From NCBI RefSeq assembly GCF_052180215.1, contig NZ_CP197471.1, forward strand, positions 4,178,001 through 4,242,000: 64,000 nucleotides of DNA, given 5' to 3'. Every line of letters begins with the position of its first letter. Positions within the stretch are counted from its first letter, which is position 1. Source of the DNA: Pseudoneobacillus sp052180215. GTDB lineage: Bacteria > Bacillota > Bacilli > Bacillales > Cytobacillaceae. The notes under the pieces are model-generated. The model was not told the origin of the DNA. It saw only the letters and a list, made by a program, of their open reading frames with translations, and searched no databases. Below, piece after piece: positions 16,737 through 24,288 of this stretch. The position numbers and the translations under genes are program-made.

Positions 16737-18566
16737 TTAATAAAGTTCTACTCTTCCAATTTCAGCAATTTTAAAATCCATGTACCCTACAGGCTGGATG
16801 AGGAAATACAGATTGTTTTCTCCGTTTTCAAGAGTTCCTTTGTATGAACTCTCAAGTTCAAATTTTACTTTCACGATATATTCGACTTGAGAGTTTTTTC
16901 TACCGATCTCTGTGAAATTGACATACTCTATTTTTTTGATTCCCTTTTTAAACTCTTCCACGTTAAAGTCGTTAGGATTTATAAAAAGTTGTTTGGTTGT
17001 TTCCGTATTTTTTAGTAAAAGGGTAACAAAATTAAAAGCAGGATTGATATTTCCTGGAATATCTAGGTTCCAATATGGCTCTTTACTGATTCTCCAGCCG
17101 ATATTTTGCACATATTGATATTCCACTAAATAGTTCTGCTTTTCCGTTGTATCTCCTACCGGAATCGTGAGTAGGTATGTTAGAGTGTTATTTTCATTTT
17201 TAGTTAATTGAGCCGTTGCTTTATCCCATCTTAGTAAAGATCCGCCGTCTGCTTCCACTTGAGCTAATCGTCCATTGTATTCAATGATGCCGCGGGATTG
17301 AATAAACGATTCTGCTGCCGCTTGGGTTAAAGAATTTTTCAAAAAAGCTAATAGCTCGCTTTTTGTATCAATTGAACTTGATAGGTAACGATACGTTTTC
17401 CCTTGGTACGTAAAAGTTTGGTATTCACCTGGACGATACGTTCCACCTGCTTGAACGTAGCTGGATGCTTGCGCGAATTTTGTGGCGAGCTCTACGGCAA
17501 GGCTATCCGTTAAAGCATTATTTGTTTCTAGCGCCGGTTCCTTACTAATTCTCCAGCCGACCTCTTTCACGAATTGAAGCTCCACGATAAAGGTTTGTTT
17601 TTCAGTGGTATTCCCAACCGGTACGATTAATTGATAGATTTGTTTGCTGTCCTCAGATTTCACTAATTTCGCCGTTGCTTTATCCCACTGTAATAAGGAG
17701 CCGCCATCCGCTTCGATTTGAGCTAATCTTCCATTGTATTCAATGATACCGCGGGATTTAATGAACTGCTCTGCGGCTGTATGGGTTAATGAATGTTTCA
17801 AGTAATTTAATAATTCGTTCCTTGTATCGATCGAACTTGATAGATAGCGATACGTTTTTCCACCATACGTAAAGGTTTGATACTCACCTGGACGGTAGGA
17901 CCCGCCAGCCTGAACATAACTGGAGGCCTGCGCAAATTTTTTCGCAAGGTCTAATACCCCTTCGGCTGTTAAGGAACTTTGTTCAAATGAAGGCTCATTG
18001 CTTAATCTCCAGCCAACTTTTTGAACATACTGGTACTCTGCCATATAGGTCTCTGTCACACCTGTGTCTCCAACCGGAACCGTCAGCTGATAGTATTCCG
18101 TATTTTTCGTGGATTTAATATATTTAGCCGTTGCTTTTTCCCACTGTAATAAAGACCCGCCGTCCGCTTCTACCTGAGCCATTTTCCCTTTGTATTCAAT
18201 GATCCCATTGTCTTTTAAAAATTGTTCCGCTGCTTTTCTAGTAAGTGTTTTTGCTAAGTAGTTTACTAGCTCCTTCTTTGTATCAATAGAGCTAGCCAAA
18301 TAACGATAGGTTTTCCCCTTGTAACTAAATGTTTTATATTCGCCAGCTTTGTAATCACCGCCGCGCTGTACATAGGCGGACGCCTTAGCAAAGTCGCTTG
18401 CCAGTTTGATAGCTTGTTGGGTCGTTAATTCATTTTTAACTTTTTCCGGGTGTGTATGTTTCGGCTGTTCTTTCGCCCAAACCATCCCATCATTCATTAA
18501 AAAAGGTGTATTCAACAACGCAACCGTTAATCCAGTAAGTAGAATTTTTTTACCTTTTCCCTTCAT
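16737..18566 (-). CDS. Secreted protein with three tandem IseA-like repeats
   Basis: 609 residues with ATG at 18566 and RBS TTGGAGGA. After a signal peptide there are three ~145-residue repeats at ~51-193, ~200-345 and ~352-495. Each carries the same landmarks in order: an A-x-(K/Q)-ASxYVQxGG start, a GEY(K/Q)TF segment, GKTYRYL(A/S)SSIDT, GIIEY(K/N)G, QxEADGGSLLxW and a closing VGWR(L/I)S(K/N)EP. This pattern resembles IseA (YoeB) of B. subtilis, a ~180-residue secreted inhibitor of the DL-endopeptidases LytE/LytF/CwlO, which has one such domain. That assignment is from memory of the family and is the main uncertainty. A different ~115-residue domain follows repeat 3. Likely location: cell wall, controlling autolysins. 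It is a monocistronic gene with its own terminator. Confidence 0.62.
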   Translation of the reverse strand: MKGKGKKILLTGLTVALLNTPFLMNDGMVWAKEQPKHTHPEKVKNELTTQQAIKLASDFAKASAYVQRGGDYKAGEYKTFSYKGKTYRYLASSIDTKKELVNYLAKTLTRKAAEQFLKDNGIIEYKGKMAQVEADGGSLLQWEKATAKYIKSTKNTEYYQLTVPVGDTGVTETYMAEYQYVQKVGWRLSNEPSFEQSSLTAEGVLDLAKKFAQASSYVQAGGSYRPGEYQTFTYGGKTYRYLSSSIDTRNELLNYLKHSLTHTAAEQFIKSRGIIEYNGRLAQIEADGGSLLQWDKATAKLVKSEDSKQIYQLIVPVGNTTEKQTFIVELQFVKEVGWRISKEPALETNNALTDSLAVELATKFAQASSYVQAGGTYRPGEYQTFTYQGKTYRYLSSSIDTKSELLAFLKNSLTQAAAESFIQSRGIIEYNGRLAQVEADGGSLLRWDKATAQLTKNENNTLTYLLTIPVGDTTEKQNYLVEYQYVQNIGWRISKEPYWNLDIPGNINPAFNFVTLLLKNTETTKQLFINPNDFNVEEFKKGIKKIEYVNFTEIGRKNSQVEYIVKVKFELESSYKGTLENGENNLYFLIQPVGYMDFKIAEIGRVELY

Positions 18567-18695
18567 CCGTTGATTCCTCCAAATAGTGTTTTATGTCAAA
18601 CCACTAATTTAGACGCCAGTAAATGGAAAAAGATGCGTTCTTTTTTGGAAAATAGTTCTTTTTTACTAAATTATTTTTCCGACAAATTTTTTATT

Positions 18696-18727
18696 AAAAA
18701 AGAGTGAGGTCCGAGGACCCCACTCCA
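18696..18727 (-). terminator. Terminator of the DUF5667 gene
   Basis: The minus strand reads GAGTGGGGTCC, TCGG loop, GGACCTCACTC-type arm, TTTTTT. Confidence 0.85.
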
Positions 18728-18732
18728 ATTCA

Positions 18733-20397
18733 TTATTTTTTACCTTTTTTCTCTTCTGATTTACCGTGACCTTTGTTTTCTTCACTTTTGCCATTGCCTT
18801 TTGATTCTTCTTTAGCTGGTTCTTCGGATTTTTCAGCTTCTGATTCAGTAGGTTCGGTTACTTTCGTTTCTGTTTCAGCTTCAACCACTTCTACTTCCTC
18901 TGCTTCTTCCTCTGTCACTTGTTCTTCTTGTTTATTTTCTTTTTTCACTTCTTCTTTTTTCGCTTGGCCTTTAGATTGTTCCTTTTTGGTTGCAGCTGCA
19001 GCTTTCTTTTCTGTTGCTTTTGAAGTAGCTTCCGCTTTCTTAGATGTTGCCGCTGCTACCTGGATTACTTCTTTTTTCTTGCTTTCTTTTGCAGAAATTG
19101 TTGTTACTGTCTTTTCAGCAGAAGCTACAACAGTAGTTTCTGCACTTTCTTCTGTTGTTGAATCAGTTGCTTGGTCTGTTGTTGCTTCAGTTGTTTGCTC
19201 AGTTGTTCCTTCAGTTGCTGATTGTTCAGTTGTTCCTTCAGTTGCTGATTGTTCAGATGTTTCTGTCGTACCTTCTGTGTCATCGCCTTCTGTTGCTTCC
19301 TCAGTCTTAGGAGCACCCGCTTTTGCTAGGAATTTCTCATTCTGCTTGTTTAGGCCTTTAAGCTTTCTCTCTAGCTTTGCAATCGTCTTTTCGTCGCCAC
19401 TCTCTTTTGCCGCTTCAATCGCTGCTTCAATTCCACCAATTTGTTGAGCCACTTTTTGCTGCTTCACTTGATGAACATTCACACCAAGCTCCTTCATTGC
19501 CCCGCCAAAACCAGACTCATCTAGTAAACTAGCAACCTCTTCAATCGACTTACCACTAATGGTAGCCAAAGAGATAACTTTCGCAATTTCCCCGTATCCA
19601 AACTCTTGCTCTCTTAGAGTTTTTACTACTTCTGTATCAAGACCTGCTACAGATTGGGCTACTAAATAAGCTTGGTCTGTTTTCGCAGCTACTTCTTCTT
19701 GTTGTTCAGGTTCAAGCTGATCCACTACTTCGTCCGTTACGTCAGTTGTTTCCTCTAACTCACCAGTTAGCTCGTCCTTCACTTCTTCTGATGATTCCGG
19801 ATCTGTTATCACTTCTGATACCTTTTCTCCCGCTTGGTCAAGAAGGGCTAAATAATCAGTTACGGCCTTTTGAACGTATTCTGTTTTTTCCGCCTCTGTC
19901 ATCGTTTGTGCTTCGGCTAAACGTTCTTGTGCAAATTGTAAAAGTAGGTCCGCTTCCTTCTCAGGGTCGAATGTTACAAGAAGCTTTAAGTCTTCCATTA
20001 AAAGGTCAAATGTGTATAAAAATGAATCTGGTGTAGTACCCGCATCCGTCGTTGGAGTCGTTTCTTCCGTTGTCGTTGTTGTATCTGAAGGTTGTCCTTC
20101 TGTAGAAGTTGCTCCGTCTGTTGCTTGGTCATCTGTAGAAGTTGTTGTATCCGTTGAGGTTGTTGCATCTGTGCTAGTCGTTGTATCTGTACTTGTGGAT
20201 GGATCCGTGCTTGAAGTTACATCTGTACCTGAAGTCGTATCTGTGCTTGTAGTTGCGTCTGTGCTAGTTTGTCCTTCTGTTGCACTTGTTTCCGTAACTG
20301 TGCTAGTGTCTGTAGAAGTTCCCGTCTCTGCTGCAAAGGCTTGTGTTCCAACACTAAACGATAATGCCAAAACCGTTGTTACAATGATCTTTTTCAT
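18733..20397 (-). CDS. Secreted Thr/Ser/Glu-rich DUF5667-type protein under c-di-GMP riboswitch control
   Basis: 554 residues with ATG at 20397 and RBS CAGGGGGAC. Order: signal peptide (~1-22, ending AFAAE); a Thr/Ser/Asp low-complexity stretch of STDTTTSTDA-type repeats (~25-115); a helical DUF5667-like domain (~120-240) opening with PDSFLYTFDLLMEDLKLL and FDPEKEADLLLQFAQERLAEA; a second helical region (~240-360); then Glu/Thr- and Ala/Lys-rich low complexity to a very basic end of GKSEENKG repeats. No LPxTG, SLH or membrane anchor is seen. The charged, repetitive tails suggest an extracellular matrix or wall-associated role. The c-di-GMP-I riboswitch upstream supports a link to the motile/sessile switch. 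No function is established by sequence alone. Confidence 0.7.
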   Translation of the reverse strand: MKKIIVTTVLALSFSVGTQAFAAETGTSTDTSTVTETSATEGQTSTDATTSTDTTSGTDVTSSTDPSTSTDTTTSTDATTSTDTTTSTDDQATDGATSTEGQPSDTTTTTEETTPTTDAGTTPDSFLYTFDLLMEDLKLLVTFDPEKEADLLLQFAQERLAEAQTMTEAEKTEYVQKAVTDYLALLDQAGEKVSEVITDPESSEEVKDELTGELEETTDVTDEVVDQLEPEQQEEVAAKTDQAYLVAQSVAGLDTEVVKTLREQEFGYGEIAKVISLATISGKSIEEVASLLDESGFGGAMKELGVNVHQVKQQKVAQQIGGIEAAIEAAKESGDEKTIAKLERKLKGLNKQNEKFLAKAGAPKTEEATEGDDTEGTTETSEQSATEGTTEQSATEGTTEQTTEATTDQATDSTTEESAETTVVASAEKTVTTISAKESKKKEVIQVAAATSKKAEATSKATEKKAAAATKKEQSKGQAKKEEVKKENKQEEQVTEEEAEEVEVVEAETETKVTEPTESEAEKSEEPAKEESKGNGKSEENKGHGKSEEKKGKK

Positions 20398-20445
20398 TTC
20401 TAGTCCCCCTGGTTTTTAAAATGGTTTTCCAAATTAAAATCCAAC

Positions 20446-20470
20446 AAAAAAAGCTACTCCGAAGACTAGC
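20446..20470 (-). terminator. Expression-platform terminator of the c-di-GMP riboswitch
   Basis: The minus strand reads GCTAGTC-TTCG-GAGTAGC (UUCG tetraloop, one G-G mismatch) then TTTTTTT, ~50 bp before the start codon. The CCGAAGA at the aptamer 3' end (20490-20484) can pair with TCTTCGG inside this hairpin (20465-20459), giving an antiterminator alternative. Ligand binding would decide between the two, so the switch acts by transcription attenuation. Confidence 0.75.
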
Positions 20471-20483
20471 ATAAACCGGTCGA

Positions 20484-20573
20484 TCTTCGGCAGCTGGCTG
20501 GCATGGTTATGTTCATAACCGAAGCCCCTTTAGTTTTGCGTCCCTGAATTTCTCCAGGTTTGCCCTTTCGGAT
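20484..20573 (-). promoter_or_regulatory. Cyclic di-GMP-I (GEMM-I) riboswitch aptamer
   Basis: Minus-strand hallmarks in order: AAGGGCAAACC, a P2 hairpin closed by a GAAA loop (CTGGAGAAATTCAG), GGGACGCAAA, then CTAAAGGGGCTTCGG and the P3 3' arm ATGCCAGCCAGCTGCCG. This matches the conserved core of the c-di-GMP-I class (GGGCAAACC, GACGCAAA, GCCAGCC-type tetraloop receptor arm). It lies 87 nt before the secreted DUF5667 gene, with an intrinsic terminator between them. Confidence 0.9.
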
Positions 20574-20723
20574 TTTAAATTGTTACCTAAATTTTACTCC
20601 CCTTCGTATTCCTTGTATATAAAATTCGACAAAGTTTTCAGAAAACAGGCCTTTTTCCCCATTTCAAAATAAGATTTTTTTCAGAATACGGCACTAAATC
20701 CCTATTCTTGATATTGATTTTCG

Positions 20724-20824
20724 ATTTATCGGACACGTCATTCTACTTTATCGGACACTTTTTAAAATTTATCGGACAGGTTGACAATGTTTAACGGACA
20801 CCTCAAAGAGTTTATCGGACACAC
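20724..20824. repeat. 21-bp-spaced array A (TTTATCGGACA units)
   Basis: CGGACA starts at 20730, 20752, 20773, 20795 and 20816: five units at 22, 21, 22 and 21 bp. Four are TTTATCGGACA and one is TTTAACGGACA. The array ends about six bases from the intron's 3' boundary, so before intron insertion it lay directly behind the terminator of the NERD gene. Confidence 0.82.
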
Positions 20825-20869
20825 ACTCAATAAAGTAGGGAAACCTTTCTCAAGGCTTCCCCCTTATCA

Positions 20870-20900
20870 AACCGTACGTGCCCTATTAAGGCATACGGCT
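20870..20900 (-). ncRNA. Group II intron domain V
   Basis: The catalytic hairpin of the intron: lower stem AGCCGTA/TACGGTT, a two-base CG bulge, upper stem TGCC/GGCA and a small loop. It lies 31 nt downstream of the maturase stop codon. Confidence 0.75.
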
Positions 20901-20931
20901 TACCAATATGGCGTATTGTTTACAATCTTTG

Positions 20932-22365
20932 TCAAGAGGATGCATTCCAGGCATTTTGCATCTTTTGGAGTCGGTGAGGAGTATAGTACTTCTCACCTTT
21001 TGCTTTTGCTCTTTGAATTCTACTTTGTAATTTCCTTTTGGATTTTCTAGTCGAATCACTTAAATATTGTTCTTCCGTGTATCCATAAGCTTTGTTAAGG
21101 TAAAGCCAATATGAGGGAATTAATTTTATTTTGAGAAAGAATGCGTTGTTCCACAATGACTGCATCTTCATCCCCTTCCTTTGAGAGGGATGTTTATGGA
21201 TGAATGCAACTCGAAGTCTCCTTCTTATATATCCGTCCAACGATTGTAAGGTTCTTCGAACCCATCTTGTGATGCAGTGACTTTTAATCCCTAATTCTTC
21301 ATTTTCCTTAATAGCTTTTATAATCGAAATATAGTAGTTAACCTTCCCTCTAATGATTGGATTAACACGATTTACCCATTCTTCTTTATTTAAGGTTAAT
21401 GTTTTACGTGTTTTCTCTTTTATTTTAAAGCGAAAGTCTTTTATGGATTCTTCTTTTGGTGTGACGTGATATACAGGCTTCTTATCTTTCTTTCCTTCTC
21501 TCCAATGGTGAAAAGTAAAACCTAGAAAATCGAAGTTATCCTTTTGAAAGTCAACGACTTTCGTCTTCTCCTTGGATATTTCTAATCCCAATTCTGTTAA
21601 CTTACTTTTTGTTAGAGAGGCTGCTTTCTGTATATCTTCTTTCGACTTTGCAAAAAGAAGAAAATCATCTGCGTATCTTACAAATCTAATCCCATGTAAA
21701 TCCCATTCCCAATCCATTTCATTAAGGTAAACATTCGCAAGAAGTGGTGAAATCACTCCGCCTTGTGGAGTACCATAGTCAGAATGTATTCTTTTCCCTT
21801 CCTCCATATATCCCGCTTTTAGCCATTGTTCAATCATTTTCAGGACCGTACGGTCCGATATGTATTTCTTCAAGACTGAAATGAGCTTTGTATGTGGAAT
21901 ATTGTCAAAGAATCCTTTAATGTCACAATCATAGATATGATTATATCCTTGTTCTATATTCCAAAGGATTATCTGTAATGCTCTCTTTACACCTCGATTT
22001 GGACGGTACCCAACTGACCAATTGTGAAACAGTTGGTCTTCAAATTTAGGCTGAAGTACATTAACCACACTCTGTTGCACAACTCTGTCTTCAATAGTCG
22101 GTATTCCTAATGGACGTTTCTTACCATCCTTCTTTGGAATATATACTCTTCTGACTGGTAGAGGTTGATATTCTTTGTTTCGAAGCTTGTCTAGGAGAGA
22201 GAATATATTTTCCTCTAGTCTAGATTCATAACTTTTAATCGTTTCGCCATCTACTCCGCCCGCACCTTGATTAGCTTTTACTTGTAGAAAACTTTCTGTA
22301 AGTTTACGGTCAAATAATAGCTGTCCATAGACGCTATGTAGTTTAAATTTCCACTCTTGATTCAT
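20932..22365 (-). CDS. ltrA: Group II intron reverse transcriptase/maturase
   Basis: 477 residues inside the intron (domain IV), RBS AAGGAAGGACG. Reverse transcriptase blocks are present: NQGAGGVDG, RVYIPKKDGKKRPLGIPTIEDRVVQ, GYRPNRG, DIKGFFDNIPH, GTPQGGVISPLLANVYL and the catalytic RYADDFLLF (~230-238). The maturase (domain X) region is at ~300-420. The C terminus is short and basic, with no HNH endonuclease, in keeping with class C introns, which target terminator hairpins rather than long DNA sites. No frameshift or missing catalytic residue is seen, so it is probably active. Confidence 0.95.
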   Translation of the reverse strand: MNQEWKFKLHSVYGQLLFDRKLTESFLQVKANQGAGGVDGETIKSYESRLEENIFSLLDKLRNKEYQPLPVRRVYIPKKDGKKRPLGIPTIEDRVVQQSVVNVLQPKFEDQLFHNWSVGYRPNRGVKRALQIILWNIEQGYNHIYDCDIKGFFDNIPHTKLISVLKKYISDRTVLKMIEQWLKAGYMEEGKRIHSDYGTPQGGVISPLLANVYLNEMDWEWDLHGIRFVRYADDFLLFAKSKEDIQKAASLTKSKLTELGLEISKEKTKVVDFQKDNFDFLGFTFHHWREGKKDKKPVYHVTPKEESIKDFRFKIKEKTRKTLTLNKEEWVNRVNPIIRGKVNYYISIIKAIKENEELGIKSHCITRWVRRTLQSLDGYIRRRLRVAFIHKHPSQRKGMKMQSLWNNAFFLKIKLIPSYWLYLNKAYGYTEEQYLSDSTRKSKRKLQSRIQRAKAKGEKYYTPHRLQKMQNAWNASS

Positions 22366-23009
22366 TGCTTATTCCACGTCCTTCCTTGATGTACATTCAA
22401 ACGGTTTTACCGCAGTAACATGATTGTTGGCATTACATCACATCCATGACTTGGAGCCATAGGTCATTCCCCTTCCGTTCATTCAATGTTATGGTCATTG
22501 AACTACTTCCGTACTACGAGAATGTCTGACTTCTCTACCCGTTCTTCGTCACTTCGGAGTATCCTTATAGACTAGAACCCTGCCTGTTCGGTAAGGTAGA
22601 GATCTCACGGGGTCATCGCAAATTCCTTCAAAACATACCCTGCACCATCACGTTATAAGCCACATATCCCAGCTCTGACTTCTTAGGGAAATGTCTTTTT
22701 AGAGGGTTTCCTCACTTTTCGAAGAGTCACCAACTTATCCCGCCGCCGTGCTTCACACTTATTGTATTAGGGTCTGCCTTTTCGCCTACGGGTCTCTCGA
22801 CTTTCCGCATCTCCTTCAGACAATACCTCACGATATTGCCCTAGATTAAGCTTCTCGAGCTAGGTCAGCCTCCTCGAGGATGGACTTTCACCATCTGAAA
22901 TACAACTTCATTTCTCTCATTCAGTCGTTACACCGAAGTGTCGTCTCTGTCCAGAAACGAAGTGGAGGACCCTGACAATGTCAGGGTCCTATGCGACTGC
23001 CCGTCGCAC

Positions 23010-23031
23010 AAAAAGGGGATCAACCATCCCC
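23010..23031 (-). terminator. Terminator of the NERD gene and intron target site
   Basis: The minus strand reads GGGGAT, loop GGTTG, ATCCCC, TTTTT, directly followed by the intron's first base. The NERD gene's TGA stop codon overlaps the loop and 3' arm of the hairpin. Confidence 0.85.
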
Positions 23032-23985
23032 CCATTCATAATAAACCCGCGCCTTCCTTTCTCCAGAAAAAGGTAACTTTAAAGCCTTTAATATTCTTTG
23101 CGCAGTTTTTTCATGGGAAATATGGAGAAATTGCCGAAGCTCGGCATTGGTAATGGTAGGTTTGATGAGAAGAAAATAATCGCGGATGGCTTGCACATGA
23201 GCATTTTTTGACTTTGTACCACAAGCCGAACATATCCATTCTCCGTAGTGGTACTGCATCGGAATTTTATAACATGTTGGACATTGCACACCCGTTTGAA
23301 TATCACTTTCTTTAATCCCGTATTTGGCAAGAATGGAACTCCTGCTCGGCGGGGTGTGACTTTTTACCAGAAGCCGAAAAAGCTTTCCGGTTGTTTTCTG
23401 ATCCATTTTTTCTGTGTGATAAAGCTCTTCCAGCCTTTTTACACGTTCAACAATATTGCCCGGCTTAGAAACGTCTTCGTAAATTTTTTTGTTCCCTGTG
23501 GAATTAATAAGGATACAATTGGGGTTCGTAAATACGGAAAGTGAAATGATGGGGATATCAGGATATCGGTGTGATTTCAACCACTTTTGAAGCTCCCATA
23601 CCTGCCTCGAAACCTGAGATACCGGGTCTTGCAGGGACTTTTTTTGATTGCCCTTCTCTTGAATAACTTGCTTAAAATTAGCATCTAAGTAGATGCTGCC
23701 AGTGTAATTTTTCGTTTCAATATTGAGGATAAAGTAAGAAGAAAGTAATACCGTGTCTAGTTGGAAAAAGCGTGGACCGTTTGCGAGGCGAATACCATGA
23801 AGGAAATGATACCTTTTTTCAGAAAGAGGCTCTAGATAGTACTCTAAACTTTGTTCACCTTTAAAACCTGAGTATTCATTTGCATAACGTTCTTTTATAT
23901 TGCTTATTTTGGGATGATGTGGGACAACTCGCCTTGATAAAGCGTCATAAACTAGCATTTTAACCGGCTTGGCGCGGAATTTCAT
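23020..23985 (-). CDS. NERD-domain (nuclease-related) protein with zinc ribbon
   Basis: 321 residues with RBS AAGGAGG before the ATG at 23985. The NERD domain occupies ~40-150, with the nuclease-fold signature LDTVLLSSYFILNIETKNY (Asp, then E-x-K). The C-terminal part has a four-Cys zinc ribbon (CPTCYK...WICSACG, ~235-260) and a short helical tail. NERD domains resemble restriction endonuclease-like folds and are presumed to bind or cut nucleic acid; substrates are unknown. It is divergent from ywqB across a 303-bp region holding repeat array B. The group II intron behind its terminator does not touch the coding frame. Confidence 0.85.
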   Translation of the reverse strand: MKFRAKPVKMLVYDALSRRVVPHHPKISNIKERYANEYSGFKGEQSLEYYLEPLSEKRYHFLHGIRLANGPRFFQLDTVLLSSYFILNIETKNYTGSIYLDANFKQVIQEKGNQKKSLQDPVSQVSRQVWELQKWLKSHRYPDIPIISLSVFTNPNCILINSTGNKKIYEDVSKPGNIVERVKRLEELYHTEKMDQKTTGKLFRLLVKSHTPPSRSSILAKYGIKESDIQTGVQCPTCYKIPMQYHYGEWICSACGTKSKNAHVQAIRDYFLLIKPTITNAELRQFLHISHEKTAQRILKALKLPFSGERKARVYYEWGDG

Positions 23986-24073
23986 TGTTATTAAACCTCC
24001 TTTTTAAGTAGATTTCACTATAAATGTACATAACTCCTTCTCTTTAAAAATAAAATTTTAGAACTGTGTACCT

Positions 24074-24170
24074 TTTCGGACACAATTCTAGCGTTTTCGG
24101 ACACATTTCAACATTTATTGGACACTCGCAATCATTTATCGGACAGCTTCACCACGTTTATCGGACACTC
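24074..24170. repeat. 21-bp-spaced array B (TTwTCGGACA units)
   Basis: Five units with (C/T)GGACA starting at 24077, 24098, 24119, 24140 and 24162. Units are TTTTCGGACA twice, TTATTGGACA, and TTTATCGGACA twice. It fills the divergent region between the NERD gene and ywqB, where promoters of both genes should lie. Confidence 0.8.
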
Positions 24171-24288
24171 CCAAGAATTTGTCTTCCCTTGATGCCCCCA
24201 GCCCATTTTTTGGGTATAATAAAAGAATATGCTTTTTTAAAAAATTGCGGCGATGCGCTGCTATCTATATAGAAGGAGGTCCTATTCA

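Larger units (their letters stand above)
20831..23009 (-). mobile_element. Group IIC intron (bacterial class C)
   Basis: The 5' end is GTGCGACGGG at 23009 (minus strand), the typical GUGYG start. About 640 nt of structured RNA (domains I-III) precede the maturase ORF. Domain V is recognisable at 20900-20870 (AGCCGTA...TACGGTT) and domain VI at ~20863-20836. The 3' end is near ...CCCTACTTTAT at ~20830; the exact base is uncertain by a few nt. The intron starts immediately after the T-run of a rho-independent terminator (23031-23010), the classic insertion site of class C introns. Total length is ~2.18 kb, and it looks intact. Confidence 0.9.

Noticed and set aside
18773..19447. Plus-strand Ser/Val-rich frame opposite the DUF5667 gene
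   Set aside because: It is an antisense shadow of the low-complexity Thr/Glu/Lys codons. The minus-strand gene has a signal peptide, riboswitch and terminator.
20012..20419. Plus-strand Val/Ser-rich frame opposite the start of the DUF5667 gene
   Set aside because: Antisense shadow of the STDTTTSTDA-type repeats; no independent support.
20724..20824. CRISPR array
   Set aside because: The regular spacing invites it, but repeats are only 9-12 bp with spacers of about 10-12 bp, arrays have about five units, and no cas genes are in the window.
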